Notes under the pieces: model-generated
What the model saw: only the letters and a program-made list of their open reading frames with translations
Database searches by the model: none
What the model was told of the DNA's origin: nothing
Part shown: positions 1 through 8,946 of the stretch, piece by piece
How the letters are laid out: each line of letters starts with the position of its first letter
Numbering within the stretch: the stretch's first letter is position 1
From: Flavobacteriales bacterium
Lineage (GTDB): Bacteria; Bacteroidota; Bacteroidia; Flavobacteriales_G; Salibacteraceae
Reading direction: 5' to 3'
DNA: 64,000 nt
NCBI GenBank assembly: GCA_013204105.1
Contig: JABMOM010000029.1
Span: 62,001 to 126,000 of the forward strand
Made by a program: the position numbers and the translations under genes

Positions 1-219
1 TTAGGAATGGCCTACGGCATTTCTGGAGATCAAGCCCAGGCTGAAGCATACTTTAACCGAGCCATCCGAATAGAGCCTCGGAATGCGGAAGCGCATTTGA
101 ACTTGGGCCTTCTCTACCTGAACACCCAACGACCAGACCTAGCAGGCGAAAGTTTACGAAACGCCTTGGCCTTGGATCCAAACCTAGAACAAGCGCGTCA
201 ATTACTCGATCGTTTATGA
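1..219 (+). CDS. TPR-repeat protein, C-terminal end (partial)
   Basis: The reading frame is open from the left edge, so this is the tail of a longer protein. The visible 70 or so residues hold about two tetratricopeptide repeats: A-E-A-Y-F-N-R-A-I-R-I-E-P-R-N-A-E-A-H is a classic TPR helix pair junction, and L-G-L-L-Y and ALALDPNLEQA follow. TPR domains are protein-protein interaction scaffolds; nothing here says which partner. Its TGA stop overlaps the ATG of the next gene (ATGA), so the two are probably translationally coupled. Start and full length lie outside the window. Confidence 0.8.
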   Translation, partial: LGMAYGISGDQAQAEAYFNRAIRIEPRNAEAHLNLGLLYLNTQRPDLAGESLRNALALDPNLEQARQLLDRL

Positions 220-884
220 TCTGGATGCTCACCTGTGAGCACTACAGCAATGGTGTTCCGCTTCAGTATGCGCACCTATTTGTGAAAGCCGTAGACGTGT
301 TGGAAAGTCACCGGGGCTACGATGTTCGTGTAGCTCCGATGTATCTCAGGCTTGAACCCTTGTTTGACGAGGCTCGCTTCTTTCGCTACACACGCTTGTT
401 GATCGAACCCAACCGCCAGATCCAAGACAAGCACCTCTTCTCTCCTTTTACGGCCCAACTTTCTACGTCGGAAAAAGCGGATATCACCAGCAGGTATTAC
501 CATCCCTACCGAACGGGTATTGAACGGTTCATCGAGCAATACATTGACGAAGGGGTATTTCACATTTCCTTGCATTCATTCCACCCAGGGCTGGGTAGCC
601 AAAATCGTGAAACGCCCATCGGTCTGTCGTTCGATTCAAAACGTCAATGGGAACGAGAGGTGGCTATCATTTGGCGGCGTGCAATTCAAGAACTTTCTCC
701 AACCCATAACGTCCGATTCAACTATCCCTATCGAGGCAATAAGAATGGATTCACATCGTATTTACGCAATTGCTTTCCGGAGAATTACACCGCTTTAGAA
801 TTGGAGGTGAGAAACGATGTCGTACTCGACTTGAGGCAAACGATCTACGAGAGCCTTGCCAACTTGAGGGGGGTGATTGGTTGA
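216..884 (+). CDS. N-formylglutamate amidohydrolase-like protein
   Basis: 222 aa. The N-terminus carries the family motif TCEHYSNGVP (Cys-Glu-His, expected metal/substrate site), followed by SHRGYD, a central LIEPNR and a SLHSFHP motif, and it ends with ALELEVRNDV. This matches the N-formylglutamate amidohydrolase (FGase, PF05013) superfamily, zinc-dependent amidases that release formate from N-formyl-glutamate in histidine breakdown. No hut genes are nearby, so the true substrate is unknown. A clear paralogue with the same motif order sits at 45824-46498 inside an amidoligase operon. The start ATG overlaps the stop of the TPR gene by 4 bases. Confidence 0.8.
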   Translation: MIWMLTCEHYSNGVPLQYAHLFVKAVDVLESHRGYDVRVAPMYLRLEPLFDEARFFRYTRLLIEPNRQIQDKHLFSPFTAQLSTSEKADITSRYYHPYRTGIERFIEQYIDEGVFHISLHSFHPGLGSQNRETPIGLSFDSKRQWEREVAIIWRRAIQELSPTHNVRFNYPYRGNKNGFTSYLRNCFPENYTALELEVRNDVVLDLRQTIYESLANLRGVIG

Positions 885-887
885 AGC

Positions 888-1268
888 TTACCGCTCAGCG
901 CTGCTCTTTGAGCGCCGCTTTCTATCGTTTCCGCTAAGTACGTCTAAAACGGATGTTACAACCGTTAGCAGCAAACTAAAGAAGAGCGCCCATAGAAAAC
1001 TATCCACTTCAAACCCATCGCTTATGATCCAGTCGGCCAACTCAATCATAGCAGCATTGATCACCAAGAGAAACAAGCCCAGCGTAAGGATGGTAGCAGG
1101 GATAGTGAGAATCACCAACAAAGGTTTCACAAACTGATTCAAGAAAGCGATGGCGAGGGCCACGAAGAATGCATCTACGAAACCTTCAACGTACACACCT
1201 GGCAAGAGGTAGGCGCAAATGATAACAGCGAGCGCAGAGAGGATTATGTTGATGAGAAACCTGATCAC
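888..1268 (-). CDS. Phage-holin-IV-like four-helix membrane protein
   Basis: 126 aa, almost wholly hydrophobic with about four transmembrane segments (residues about 4-24, 30-50, 55-78, 88-110) and a basic tail (DRKRRSKSSAER). The pattern LINIILSALAVIICAYLLPGV is typical of the PF04020 'phage holin family 4' proteins. These are common chromosomal membrane proteins of unknown role and do not imply a prophage. The start is GTG, overlapping the TGA of the upstream gene (GTGA), so it is co-translated with the DUF4190-like protein. Confidence 0.8.
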   Translation of the reverse strand: MIRFLINIILSALAVIICAYLLPGVYVEGFVDAFFVALAIAFLNQFVKPLLVILTIPATILTLGLFLLVINAAMIELADWIISDGFEVDSFLWALFFSLLLTVVTSVLDVLSGNDRKRRSKSSAER

Positions 1269-2035
1269 AATGAAAAAACAGCAATAAATGCAATGATCAG
1301 CACAATGGAAAGAAGTATAACCACAGCTACCAGGATCAAGTAAATAAGGCCCAAAATGAATCCTACCAATCCCAAATCACTTTCCTTCTTACTCCGATTA
1401 CCAAACACTACCGCCATGATGGCGAGCACGAGCGCGAGCAATGAAAATACTATACCTAAGCCTGGAACAATAAAATTGGTAACGATTGCAAACAGTAAAA
1501 ATACCCATGTCAACACCCCTGCTATTAAGGCGATATTCGCATAGCGTTGAGTTTGCTCATCCACTTCTTCATCTTCCTCAGGGAGAGCGGATTCTAACGT
1601 CCCTCTTGAGACATCATCGCTTTCACTCAGAGCACTACCGGATCGAGGTTTGAACCAGGATATAGTTTGTTGTCTCGGCCCCTTCTTAATGGAAGCCTTC
1701 GTAAGGTCTGAGAGCACCCTTTTCGTAGCGGCAAATTTGCTATAGGTTCGACCTTCATTATGACCTTCAGAAACTTGCGTTTGTTCGGCTTTCCGGGTTT
1801 CAGGAGTGCCATTCTGGTTCGCATCTGGTTGATCCACTAATGCCGGAATTCGCTGGCTCAGGTTATTAGGGCTCTTCTGAGAACCCAAGTTTAGGTGGTA
1901 GCCATTGCGGTGCTTTCTTTTTTGAATGATGTTGGATGATACTACATCATTGCTGGTACTGCAAGCGGAGAGAAGGATGGAGGCCGCCACAACTAACGCC
2001 ACATTTACGTACCACAGGAAACGAATCGATTTCAT
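1265..2035 (-). CDS. Lipoprotein with C-terminal DUF4190-like membrane domain
   Basis: 256 aa. An N-terminal lipoprotein signal ends in LLSAC (Cys25). Residues about 26-165 are polar, low-complexity and rich in Q/N/K/S. The last 85 residues hold two to three hydrophobic segments (ALIAGVLTWVFLLF, FIVPGLGIVFSLLALVL, VGFILGLIYLILVAVV) with the spacing of DUF4190 domains, including an FGNRSKKESDLG linker. Combining a lipoprotein signal with C-terminal transmembrane helices is odd and hints at an inner-membrane location. It is co-transcribed with the holin-like gene. Function unknown. Confidence 0.75.
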   Translation of the reverse strand: MKSIRFLWYVNVALVVAASILLSACSTSNDVVSSNIIQKRKHRNGYHLNLGSQKSPNNLSQRIPALVDQPDANQNGTPETRKAEQTQVSEGHNEGRTYSKFAATKRVLSDLTKASIKKGPRQQTISWFKPRSGSALSESDDVSRGTLESALPEEDEEVDEQTQRYANIALIAGVLTWVFLLFAIVTNFIVPGLGIVFSLLALVLAIMAVVFGNRSKKESDLGLVGFILGLIYLILVAVVILLSIVLIIAFIAVFSL

Positions 2036-2097
2036 AGTATTCGTGTTTAAGGCAGGTAAGGTATATCAAAGAAAAACTCAAATAACGACGATAAATG

Positions 2098-2129
2098 CAA
2101 AAAAAAAGACCCGCCGAAGCAGGTCTTTC
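2098..2129 (-). terminator. Rho-independent terminator of the TRL lipoprotein operon
   Basis: Read on the minus strand: a stem AAAGACCTGC / GCGGGTCTTT (one T-G wobble) closed by a TTCG tetraloop, followed by a run of eight or more T. It lies directly after the last TRL-like gene. Confidence 0.9.
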
Positions 2130-2151
2130 ATTCTTGTGTTCACGAGGGAGA

Positions 2152-2439
2152 TTACTCTCCTGTTACACGTGTAGTATACTTGGCCTGAATTCCAAGAAGC
2201 TTGCTCTCTACCAAAAAGTCAACGGTAGCGATTTTCTTGATACCACCGTTTTCGGCAGCAGTCTTCAAACTCAAGTCCATGTTCATTGGAGGAATGCCAA
2301 ACCAAACGCTTTGGCTAACGGTTCCTTCTTTGATTGATTTATTATTTGTAACAGCGATAGGATAACTCACTGCACAACTTGTCATGGCTGAAACCAAACC
2401 TACGGCAACGGCCAAATTGAATACTTTTTTAAGATTCAT
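2152..2439 (-). CDS. TRL-like family lipoprotein (copy 3)
   Basis: 95 aa from the ATG that begins MNLKKVFN; an upstream in-frame ATG at 2466 would overlap the previous gene and add residues before the signal peptide. The signal ends AMTSC (Cys22). The mature part has the TRL pattern: PIAVTNN, KEG, then AAENGGIKKIATVDF and a final TRVTGE. TRL-like proteins (PF13146) are small lipoproteins of unknown function, named for a gene in a tRNA-linked locus. Third and last of a tandem trio followed by a terminator. Confidence 0.8.
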   Translation of the reverse strand: MNLKKVFNLAVAVGLVSAMTSCAVSYPIAVTNNKSIKEGTVSQSVWFGIPPMNMDLSLKTAAENGGIKKIATVDFLVESKLLGIQAKYTTRVTGE

Positions 2440-2458
2440 GTTCAAAGTTTTAAATGGG

Positions 2459-2788
2459 TTATTCACCTGTTACGATAAGTTCATACTTGAAGAAGATCAA
2501 ATAATTTGTCTCCTTGAGGTCAACAGTAGCGATTCGAGAGATACCTCCGTCTTTCGCTGCGTCTGCCAAGCTATACGCCTTGTCGTTAAAGCAAAGACCA
2601 CCACTAACTGGGAAAAAGTCTTGTCCCATAGCAACAGTACCAGGAGGTAGTTGTCCGAGACAGCTGTTAGATGCTACACCCACTTTAGAACCAATTGAAT
2701 TATTGGTAACCGTAAGAGGCATGGTAACAGAACAGGAACTCAATGCTATCGCAAAAGCTCCAAAAAATACATTTCTAAGTGTTTTCAT
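2459..2788 (-). CDS. TRL-like family lipoprotein (copy 2)
   Basis: 109 aa with a lipoprotein signal ending ALSSC (Cys19). It shares PLTVTNN, GSKVG, AAKDGGISRIATVDL and the C-terminal VTGE with its two neighbours, and carries a longer insert in the middle (about residues 40-72, with two extra Cys). Function unknown. It starts 11 bp after copy 1 and ends 19 bp before copy 3, consistent with one transcript. Confidence 0.8.
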   Translation of the reverse strand: MKTLRNVFFGAFAIALSSCSVTMPLTVTNNSIGSKVGVASNSCLGQLPPGTVAMGQDFFPVSGGLCFNDKAYSLADAAKDGGISRIATVDLKETNYLIFFKYELIVTGE

Positions 2789-2799
2789 GTCTTATGCGA

Positions 2800-3036
2800 T
2801 TAGTTACCGGTTACAATTATTACTGATTTCGCACCCTTCCATTGGTACTTAACTGTTCCGATTTCGGTAATTCCGCCATTTTTGGCAGCGTTGCCGATGG
2901 TGGACTGCTTAAGACCGGACACCTTGCCTTCCTTGCTTCCGACTGGATTGTCGGTCACTGCCACGTAAATGGAGCTGCAAGAAGTCAAAGCAGCCGTGCA
3001 AATAAGCGCACCAGCCAACAATAGATTCTTTGTCAT
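2800..3036 (-). CDS. TRL-like family lipoprotein (copy 1)
   Basis: 78 aa, the shortest of the three, close to a bare TRL domain: signal peptide ending ALTSC (Cys20), then VAVTDNPVGSKEGKVSG, AAKNGGITEIGTVKY and a terminal IVTGN. It is first in the operon; the 183 bp upstream carry no other gene. Function unknown. Confidence 0.8.
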   Translation of the reverse strand: MTKNLLLAGALICTAALTSCSSIYVAVTDNPVGSKEGKVSGLKQSTIGNAAKNGGITEIGTVKYQWKGAKSVIIVTGN

Positions 3037-3219
3037 ACTTTGATGTTTTTGATTTTAAGAGGGCGGAAAGTAATAATTATTTCACTACCAATAAGGGGCC
3101 ATAGGCTGCATGTGTCAAAGAAGCTCCGAATACGACAGCTTAACTAGGTTAAGCAACTCAATATCTGCCACTTACGGAATTTTTTTTGTTTTCAATTCTT
3201 TGTATTGAAAGGTGATTTG

Positions 3220-5463
3220 TTATTCCTGAATCTTATTAATCAGCACTGGCAACACCAACAAATCCGCAATGACAGCTACGGCCAATGTAATACTGACCAA
3301 TAGTCCAACGTAAAACGTACTGGTAAAGTCAGAGGAGATCAAGGCGAAGAACCCTGCACAGAGGATGAGACTGGTCAGAATAATTGCCTTTCCGGTGGAC
3401 ACACTTGTACGTCGAAGCGCCCAAACGTGAGAGCGCCCCTTCCCTCTTTCGAGTCGGTACTTGCTCAGGTAGTGAATGGAGTCATCCACGGCTATGCCAA
3501 AAGCGATTCCGAATATGATAGACGTAGAGACCTTCATGTCGATACCGACTATGCCCATGACCCCACCGATCACTAAGAGAGGTAACACATTCGGAATCAA
3601 GGTTACCAAGGCCATTTTTACAGACCGAAATAGTATCCCCATGATCACCGCAACAACCCCCAAAGCAAAGAGAAGTCCGAACATCATGTTCATTGATAGA
3701 GTCTCATTGTTTTTATCGATCAACACGGCCATACCGGTGAGCCTGAGGTCAATGGTTTGCAAGGGATCCTCTATTGTGAAGTAATCATTCAAGGCAACTC
3801 CGAGGGCTTTGGCTCTCTTCCCTCCTATGTCACCCGTCTTTCCGGAGAACCGGGCTTCCCGGCCATCGGCTGTGACCAAGGCGCCGAATTCTGGTCTATT
3901 CCTAAACATCGTGACCACCTTCAATGCCTTGCTCAATTCCTCATCTGATTCAGGAATACGAAACGCTGAATCACGCCCGCCATTCCTTGCTTGGTGAGCA
4001 CTTTTGATCATGGTAAGTGGAGAAAGCACATCGCCCACCCCAAAGTTTTCACGCAGGTATATGTCCACACGCTCCAATTCCCTGATTACGCTTGGATCAA
4101 AGACATGCAGTGTGCTGTCTTTTACGGAAACGGCAAGCTCAAAAGGCCGGGCACCCGCAAAGTAGCGCTCGAAATATTCAAAACTGTAGCGCATGGGGTC
4201 GTCCTTTCCTACATCTTCCAGTAAGTAATTGTTCACTTCAATGCGAGAGATCGACCAGATTGAAATGATGACTACCAACAGCGTCGCACCGAGAATTTTC
4301 CATTGATTGCGCATCGAGAACAGGAAAATCATCCTTACCAATTTATTCCAGAAAAGATCTGAAGGTTCCTTATAAGCAAGTTTTGGAACCTTCGTCAACA
4401 CAAGAATGGCCGGGAGCAAACTGAAGGCAAGAATAAAGGCAATGAAAACGCCTGCGGCAGCATAGATTCCCAATTCTCTTACCGGCTCAATACCACTGCT
4501 CAATAAGGTCAGAAAACCCAACGCAGTCGTGAAGGAAGTGAGGAAGGTGGCCATGCCCACTTGTTTGTAAGCAATGGTGATCGCCTCTAGCTTTGCCTTT
4601 CCGTTTCGGATCTCCTCAAAGTACCTACTGACTAAGTGAATGACGTCACTCACGCCAACAACGAAAATGACCAATGGCAAGAGTGCCGTCATGATGTCGA
4701 TCTGCTTTCCAACCAAACCCATGAGTCCCAAAAGCCAAATAACCGACAGCATAACAACCAGCAAGGGCACAATTACTCCCCAAATGCTTCGGTATACGAA
4801 TGATAAAATCAAGACTACCAAAAGGATGGCTATGGAAAAGAAAAGCGCGAACTCGAACTTAATCTGCTCTATGTAGTACGCCTGACCAATGACTTTACCC
4901 GCCATGTGCATCTCATCGTATGTAAAGCGATCTAGAACGTCCTTCATCTCAAAGTAAACCGTATCGGTCTCTAGCTTCGAGAGGTTTGGCTCGATCTCTA
5001 CCAGAATGGCCATGCTCTTCGCATCTTCTGAAAACAAGGTCCCTACTCCTTTAGAATGGGTGTAGATTTTTGCGCTATCAGCGGCATAGAGATCGGGCTT
5101 GTCCCAATGCAAATAGGGAATATCAATCGGGCCGAAGGGTCCCAATGAAAAGGAGCGGGCATCGAAAGGCGATCGAATGCGGTCTACCTCATCCAAGGTG
5201 CCCAATGCATCACACATGGACTTGGCTTTTGAAAGGAAGGCCTCATCAAAGATGCCTTCTTCATTGCGCACTGCAATCAACACGAAATCTACATCCGTGG
5301 CGAATTTATCCTTGAATTCATAGTAAAAATCGAGGTCATCATCATCGCTGGGGAAGAAATGCTCGAACTCATAATCGAAGCCTAGCGTGGTGATCTGATA
5401 TCCCGCACCCAGGGTGATCAGCACAACGGCCGCTATGATCCATTTGGCTATGCGTGTATTCAT
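3220..5463 (-). CDS. RND-superfamily (MMPL-type) exporter
   Basis: 747 aa from MNTRIAKWII; the frame is open 20 codons further but that extension has no signal or homologous look. The architecture is two repeats, each with one transmembrane helix, a large periplasmic loop (about residues 30-200 and 410-575) and a bundle of five helices. Visible family marks are the first-bundle GVSDVIHLVSRYFEE and second-bundle GIAVDDSIHYLSKYR, the proton-relay region of the MMPL/COG1033 'predicted exporter of the RND superfamily'. Substrate unknown; lipids or hopanoids are typical for the family. It stands alone between the TRL operon and dnaK. Confidence 0.85.
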   Translation of the reverse strand: MNTRIAKWIIAAVVLITLGAGYQITTLGFDYEFEHFFPSDDDDLDFYYEFKDKFATDVDFVLIAVRNEEGIFDEAFLSKAKSMCDALGTLDEVDRIRSPFDARSFSLGPFGPIDIPYLHWDKPDLYAADSAKIYTHSKGVGTLFSEDAKSMAILVEIEPNLSKLETDTVYFEMKDVLDRFTYDEMHMAGKVIGQAYYIEQIKFEFALFFSIAILLVVLILSFVYRSIWGVIVPLLVVMLSVIWLLGLMGLVGKQIDIMTALLPLVIFVVGVSDVIHLVSRYFEEIRNGKAKLEAITIAYKQVGMATFLTSFTTALGFLTLLSSGIEPVRELGIYAAAGVFIAFILAFSLLPAILVLTKVPKLAYKEPSDLFWNKLVRMIFLFSMRNQWKILGATLLVVIISIWSISRIEVNNYLLEDVGKDDPMRYSFEYFERYFAGARPFELAVSVKDSTLHVFDPSVIRELERVDIYLRENFGVGDVLSPLTMIKSAHQARNGGRDSAFRIPESDEELSKALKVVTMFRNRPEFGALVTADGREARFSGKTGDIGGKRAKALGVALNDYFTIEDPLQTIDLRLTGMAVLIDKNNETLSMNMMFGLLFALGVVAVIMGILFRSVKMALVTLIPNVLPLLVIGGVMGIVGIDMKVSTSIIFGIAFGIAVDDSIHYLSKYRLERGKGRSHVWALRRTSVSTGKAIILTSLILCAGFFALISSDFTSTFYVGLLVSITLAVAVIADLLVLPVLINKIQE

Positions 5464-5529
5464 CGAAATTCGGTCTGCAAAGTACAGCTCCCATAGTAAC
5501 ACACAAGTCACCACTTTGCTCACAGGGTA

Positions 5530-5560
5530 AAAAAAGAAAGGGCTGATTGCTCAGCCCTTT
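5530..5560 (-). terminator. Rho-independent terminator of dnaK
   Basis: A perfect 10-bp stem AAAGGGCTGA / TCAGCCCTTT with a 4-base loop, followed on the minus strand by C and seven T. It is placed 45 bp after the dnaK stop. Confidence 0.92.
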
Positions 5561-5605
5561 CCATGCCGCGCTCCTTTGCGCGACTCATCCCTACTACCTA
5601 ACCTA

Positions 5606-7516
5606 CTACTTTTCGTCCTTCACTTCTTCAAAGTCAACATCAGTGACCTCCTCGTCCGAGCCTGACTCGTCTGCTGGAGCTCCTTCGGCACCGCCGGCTT
5701 GCTGCTCTGCCTCTTGCGAAGCCGCGTACATTTCCTGAGATGCTGCTTGGAACACTGTGTTCAATTTTTCCATGGAAGCGTCGATCGCCTCTAGGTTCTT
5801 TTCTTCATGCGCCTTCTTCAATTCAGTCAAGGCCTCGTCGATCGGTTGCTTCTTATCTTCTGGCAACTTCTCTCCGTACTCTTTCAACTGCTTCTCCGTT
5901 TGGAAAATCATGTTATCAGCTGCATTTAGCTTATCGATCGACTCTTTGGCTTGCTTATCCGTTTCGGCGTTGGCCTCGGCTTCTCGCTTCATCTTATCGA
6001 TCTCTTCTTGGCTCAAACCTGAAGAAGCTTCGATTCGAATGCTCTGCTCCTTGTTTGTAGCCTTATCCTTCGCAGATACGTGCAGGATGCCGTTGGCGTC
6101 GATGTCAAAAGTGACTTCAACCTGAGGAACCCCCCTTGGAGATGGTGGAATACCATCCAAATGGAATCGCCCGATCGTGCGGTTGTCTTTTGCCATTGGA
6201 CGCTCACCTTGCAGCACGTGGATCTCAACCGATGGTTGATTATCGCTTGCTGTAGAGAAGGTCTCTGACTTCTTTGTCGGAATGGTGGTGTTCGATTCTA
6301 TGAGTTTGGTGAAGACACCGCCCATCGTTTCTATTCCGAGTGAAAGTGGTGTGACGTCTAAAAGAAGTACATCCTTCACGTCTCCACTCAACACGCCCCC
6401 TTGGATTGCAGCTCCCACGGCTACCACCTCATCTGGATTCACTCCCTTGCTCGGCTCTTTGCCAAAGAATTTCTTTACCGCATCCTGAACGGCAGGAATT
6501 CGCGTTGAACCTCCCACAAGAATGACGTGATCAATCTCATCAGCCCTCAATCCACTCTGCTTAAGTGCATTCTTACACGGCCCAATCGTACGTTGGATCA
6601 AGGCATCTGTCAATTGCTCGAACTTCGAGCGACTGAGTGTTCTCACCAAGTGCTTAGGCACGCCGTCTACTGGCATGATGTACGGGAGGTTGATCTCCGT
6701 GCTTGTAGCACTGGAGAGCTCAATCTTGGCCTTCTCCGCTGCTTCTTTCAAACGCTGAAGCGCCATTGGATCCTTGCTGAGGTCTGCTCCTTCATCGCTC
6801 TTGAATTCCGCCACCAACCAATCGATGATTTCTTGGTCGAAATCGTCTCCTCCAAGGTGTGTATCACCATCGGTTGCTTTTACTTCGAAAACACCTTCTC
6901 CGAGTTCGAGGATCGAAACGTCATGGGTACCTCCACCGCAGTCAAAGACCACAATCTTCATGTCTTCGCCTTTCTTGTCGAGGCCATATGCCAGAGATGC
7001 TGCGGTTGGCTCATTGATGATCCTGCGCACCTTGAGTCCAGCAATTTCTCCTGCCTCTTTGGTCGCTTGACGCTGTGCATCATTGAAGTAAGCCGGAACG
7101 GTAATAACCGCCTCTGTAACTTCTTGACCTAAGTAATCCTCCGCAGTCTTCTTCATCTTCTGAAGAACCATAGCAGACAATTCCTGTGGAGTATACAATC
7201 TATCGTCTATGCGGACGCGAGGCGTATTGTTATCGCCCTTCTCAACTTTGTACGGGACGCGCGAAATCTCTCTGCTGCATTCATCGTAGCTCGACCCCAT
7301 GAATCGCTTGATACTGTAGATCGTCTTTGTAGGGTTCGTGATCGCCTGACGCTTTGCAGGGTCACCGATCTTTCTTTCACCACCCTCTGTGAATCCGATT
7401 ACTGAAGGAGTGGTTCTTTTTCCTTCGCTGTTTGGTATCACCACTGGTTCGTTGCCTTCCATTACGGCAACGCAACTGTTAGTGGTTCCCAAGTCAATTC
7501 CTATTATTTTTCCCAT
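5606..7516 (-). CDS. dnaK: Chaperone protein DnaK (Hsp70)
   Basis: 636 aa, the usual bacterial length. ATP-driven cytosolic chaperone working with DnaJ and GrpE. The N-terminal ATPase domain (to about residue 385) shows the phosphate-binding [10 protein letters not shown] at the start, [42 protein letters not shown] and [11 protein letters not shown]. The substrate-binding domain and helical lid follow, ending in the acidic [15 protein letters not shown]. The start [14 protein letters not shown] was chosen over an ATG 18 codons upstream because Hsp70s begin there. No dnaJ or grpE is adjacent. Own terminator downstream and palindromes upstream. Confidence 0.98.
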   Translation of the reverse strand: MGKIIGIDLGTTNSCVAVMEGNEPVVIPNSEGKRTTPSVIGFTEGGERKIGDPAKRQAITNPTKTIYSIKRFMGSSYDECSREISRVPYKVEKGDNNTPRVRIDDRLYTPQELSAMVLQKMKKTAEDYLGQEVTEAVITVPAYFNDAQRQATKEAGEIAGLKVRRIINEPTAASLAYGLDKKGEDMKIVVFDCGGGTHDVSILELGEGVFEVKATDGDTHLGGDDFDQEIIDWLVAEFKSDEGADLSKDPMALQRLKEAAEKAKIELSSATSTEINLPYIMPVDGVPKHLVRTLSRSKFEQLTDALIQRTIGPCKNALKQSGLRADEIDHVILVGGSTRIPAVQDAVKKFFGKEPSKGVNPDEVVAVGAAIQGGVLSGDVKDVLLLDVTPLSLGIETMGGVFTKLIESNTTIPTKKSETFSTASDNQPSVEIHVLQGERPMAKDNRTIGRFHLDGIPPSPRGVPQVEVTFDIDANGILHVSAKDKATNKEQSIRIEASSGLSQEEIDKMKREAEANAETDKQAKESIDKLNAADNMIFQTEKQLKEYGEKLPEDKKQPIDEALTELKKAHEEKNLEAIDASMEKLNTVFQAASQEMYAASQEAEQQAGGAEGAPADESGSDEEVTDVDFEEVKDEK

Positions 7517-7630
7517 CCTAAGTAGTTTTTCTTTTTGCTGGTACGGGAAGGTCAAAGCATGTGCCAGCACATCCTCATCAGAGAATCGTGCAGGATTGTC
7601 AGCATTTTACTACAGAATGGGAAGGAGAAC

Positions 7631-7666
7631 TGTCACGAACCGTGACATCATGTCATTAACGACATG
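7631..7666. promoter_or_regulatory. Two adjacent palindromes upstream of dnaK
   Basis: TGTCACG-aac-CGTGACA (7631-7647, perfect 7-bp arms) is followed two bases on by CATGTC-attaac-GACATG (7649-7666, perfect 6-bp arms). The second contains the stop codon of the DUF4249 gene. The pair lies 115-150 bp before the dnaK start. There is no T-run, so a terminator is unlikely; operator sites for a regulator or RNA hairpins are possible. They do not resemble the CIRCE element (TTAGCACTC-N9-GAGTGCTAA). Confidence 0.5.
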
Positions 7667-8837
7667 TTTTTGTATCGTCGTTGCAACGACCAGGGCGCGT
7701 GAAGCCTTTTACGCTCGTATTGTAACTCTTCTCTGAGGCTACTTGGTTGGAATAGAGCAACTCCTCAAGCGTGCCAGATTTGAACACACGACCACTTTCG
7801 TACTCCTTGTCCTTCTTACGTGTCGAGGTAATCAGCCTACTCGCAAATACGCCAATGCCATTGGTGATATTGGTATATTCTGGTTGTTCTTGTAAAATCT
7901 CAGTCGCTGGCTGATTTACCTCTATGTAGGTAGCCAAGGTGTTGTCAGCGATCTCCAAGAAGAATTGCAGCGTATCGCTGGCTACGCGATCAAACGTGGA
8001 ATTGTCAAAGTCATAATCATCGATGCTCTGATTGATGCGGATGAAGAATTCCTCTGGATTCATCGCAAAAGAGATCTCCCCTCCTTGGTCAGGGTTCACG
8101 CGCTTGCTCCCGATCGCAAACAAGAGGCTATCCCTTGATCGCGCTCCCGTGTTCTGATCCACTTCCGTATAGTAGTAGCGGTAATAACATGTATACGCCA
8201 CACCGCCCTCTGCTTTCAACCACGTCACGGTTTGACTCTGTCGATATTCACCATTTGCAAGAAAGTCTACTTCAGCTCGATCAGCTTGTGTCGGATCACT
8301 GCTGCTTCCGATCAAGTTTGGCTTGATGAGACGTACTTCTTCGATCCCACCGGAAGATGCTTTATTGCCAATCACGGACGATTCTGCCGAAACGATCTTC
8401 TCATCCTCCCCTTCAACATTTACCGTGCACTCGATTCGGTAATGCTTATCCACGTCCAAGGTCGCATCAAAGTAGTAGACCTTATTGCTATCACTGAAGA
8501 AATTGCCATCTTCTTTGGAGGTGATGTACTCCGATTGCAGCTGCCAAGTGCGGGAAATGTTATTGGTTTGGGGGTTGAACTCGTAAATAAAAGTCGTGAG
8601 TTCTTCGTCCTTGTATTCAGTAATGCCCGGCTCATTGGCCAGTATGCTTGCAGCCTCCTTTCCAATGAACGCTCGATTGATCCGAACATAATGGCGCGTT
8701 TGATTTGGCTCCAGTAAGCCATAGATCACCGTAACATCTTTTTTCGGGGCGATGATGTCAATGTCGGTCTCGCAACCCATGATTGATACAATGCTTAAAA
8801 GCAGGAACAGAAAAGAAAGCAACCTCAGCCTTGACAT
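7656..8837 (-). CDS. DUF4249-family lipoprotein
   Basis: 393 aa. Lipoprotein signal ending SIMGC (Cys22), then CETDIDIIAPKKDVTVIYGLL and NQTRHYVRINRAF, the typical opening of DUF4249 proteins (PF14054). These Bacteroidota outer-membrane lipoproteins are often paired with TonB-dependent receptors; no receptor is adjacent here. The middle is beta-rich, with a short Cys pair near the end (RCNDDTKTC). Function unknown. The stop codon sits inside a palindrome. Confidence 0.75.
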   Translation of the reverse strand: MSRLRLLSFLFLLLSIVSIMGCETDIDIIAPKKDVTVIYGLLEPNQTRHYVRINRAFIGKEAASILANEPGITEYKDEELTTFIYEFNPQTNNISRTWQLQSEYITSKEDGNFFSDSNKVYYFDATLDVDKHYRIECTVNVEGEDEKIVSAESSVIGNKASSGGIEEVRLIKPNLIGSSSDPTQADRAEVDFLANGEYRQSQTVTWLKAEGGVAYTCYYRYYYTEVDQNTGARSRDSLLFAIGSKRVNPDQGGEISFAMNPEEFFIRINQSIDDYDFDNSTFDRVASDTLQFFLEIADNTLATYIEVNQPATEILQEQPEYTNITNGIGVFASRLITSTRKKDKEYESGRVFKSGTLEELLYSNQVASEKSYNTSVKGFTRPGRCNDDTKTCR

Positions 8838-8855
8838 AAAAATCTTTTACGTTTG
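8831..8855 (+). promoter_or_regulatory. Candidate promoter for panB
   Basis: TTGACA at 8831-8836 and TACGTTTG at 8848-8855, the latter an exact match to the Bacteroidota -7 element TAnnTTTG. The spacing is shorter than usual and the site overlaps the start of the divergent DUF4249 gene, so the call is tentative. Confidence 0.35.
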
Positions 8856-8946
8856 CGTAATCAAGGGCCAAAAATACATTCCTCACACACGCTAGAGTGA
8901 TGAAATTGATTTTCGGTAGATATTCACCCTTCAACGGCGATTCATT

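Noticed and set aside
888-1268. Prophage remnant suggested by a holin-like gene
   Set aside because: PF04020-type proteins are ordinary chromosomal membrane proteins and no other phage gene is nearby.
5464-5523. Upstream extension of the RND exporter
   Set aside because: The first 20 codons have no conserved or membrane-like character; MNTRIAKWII is the natural start.
6527-7132. Long antisense frame (201 codons) inside dnaK
   Set aside because: A shadow of the dnaK coding strand with no plausible domain.
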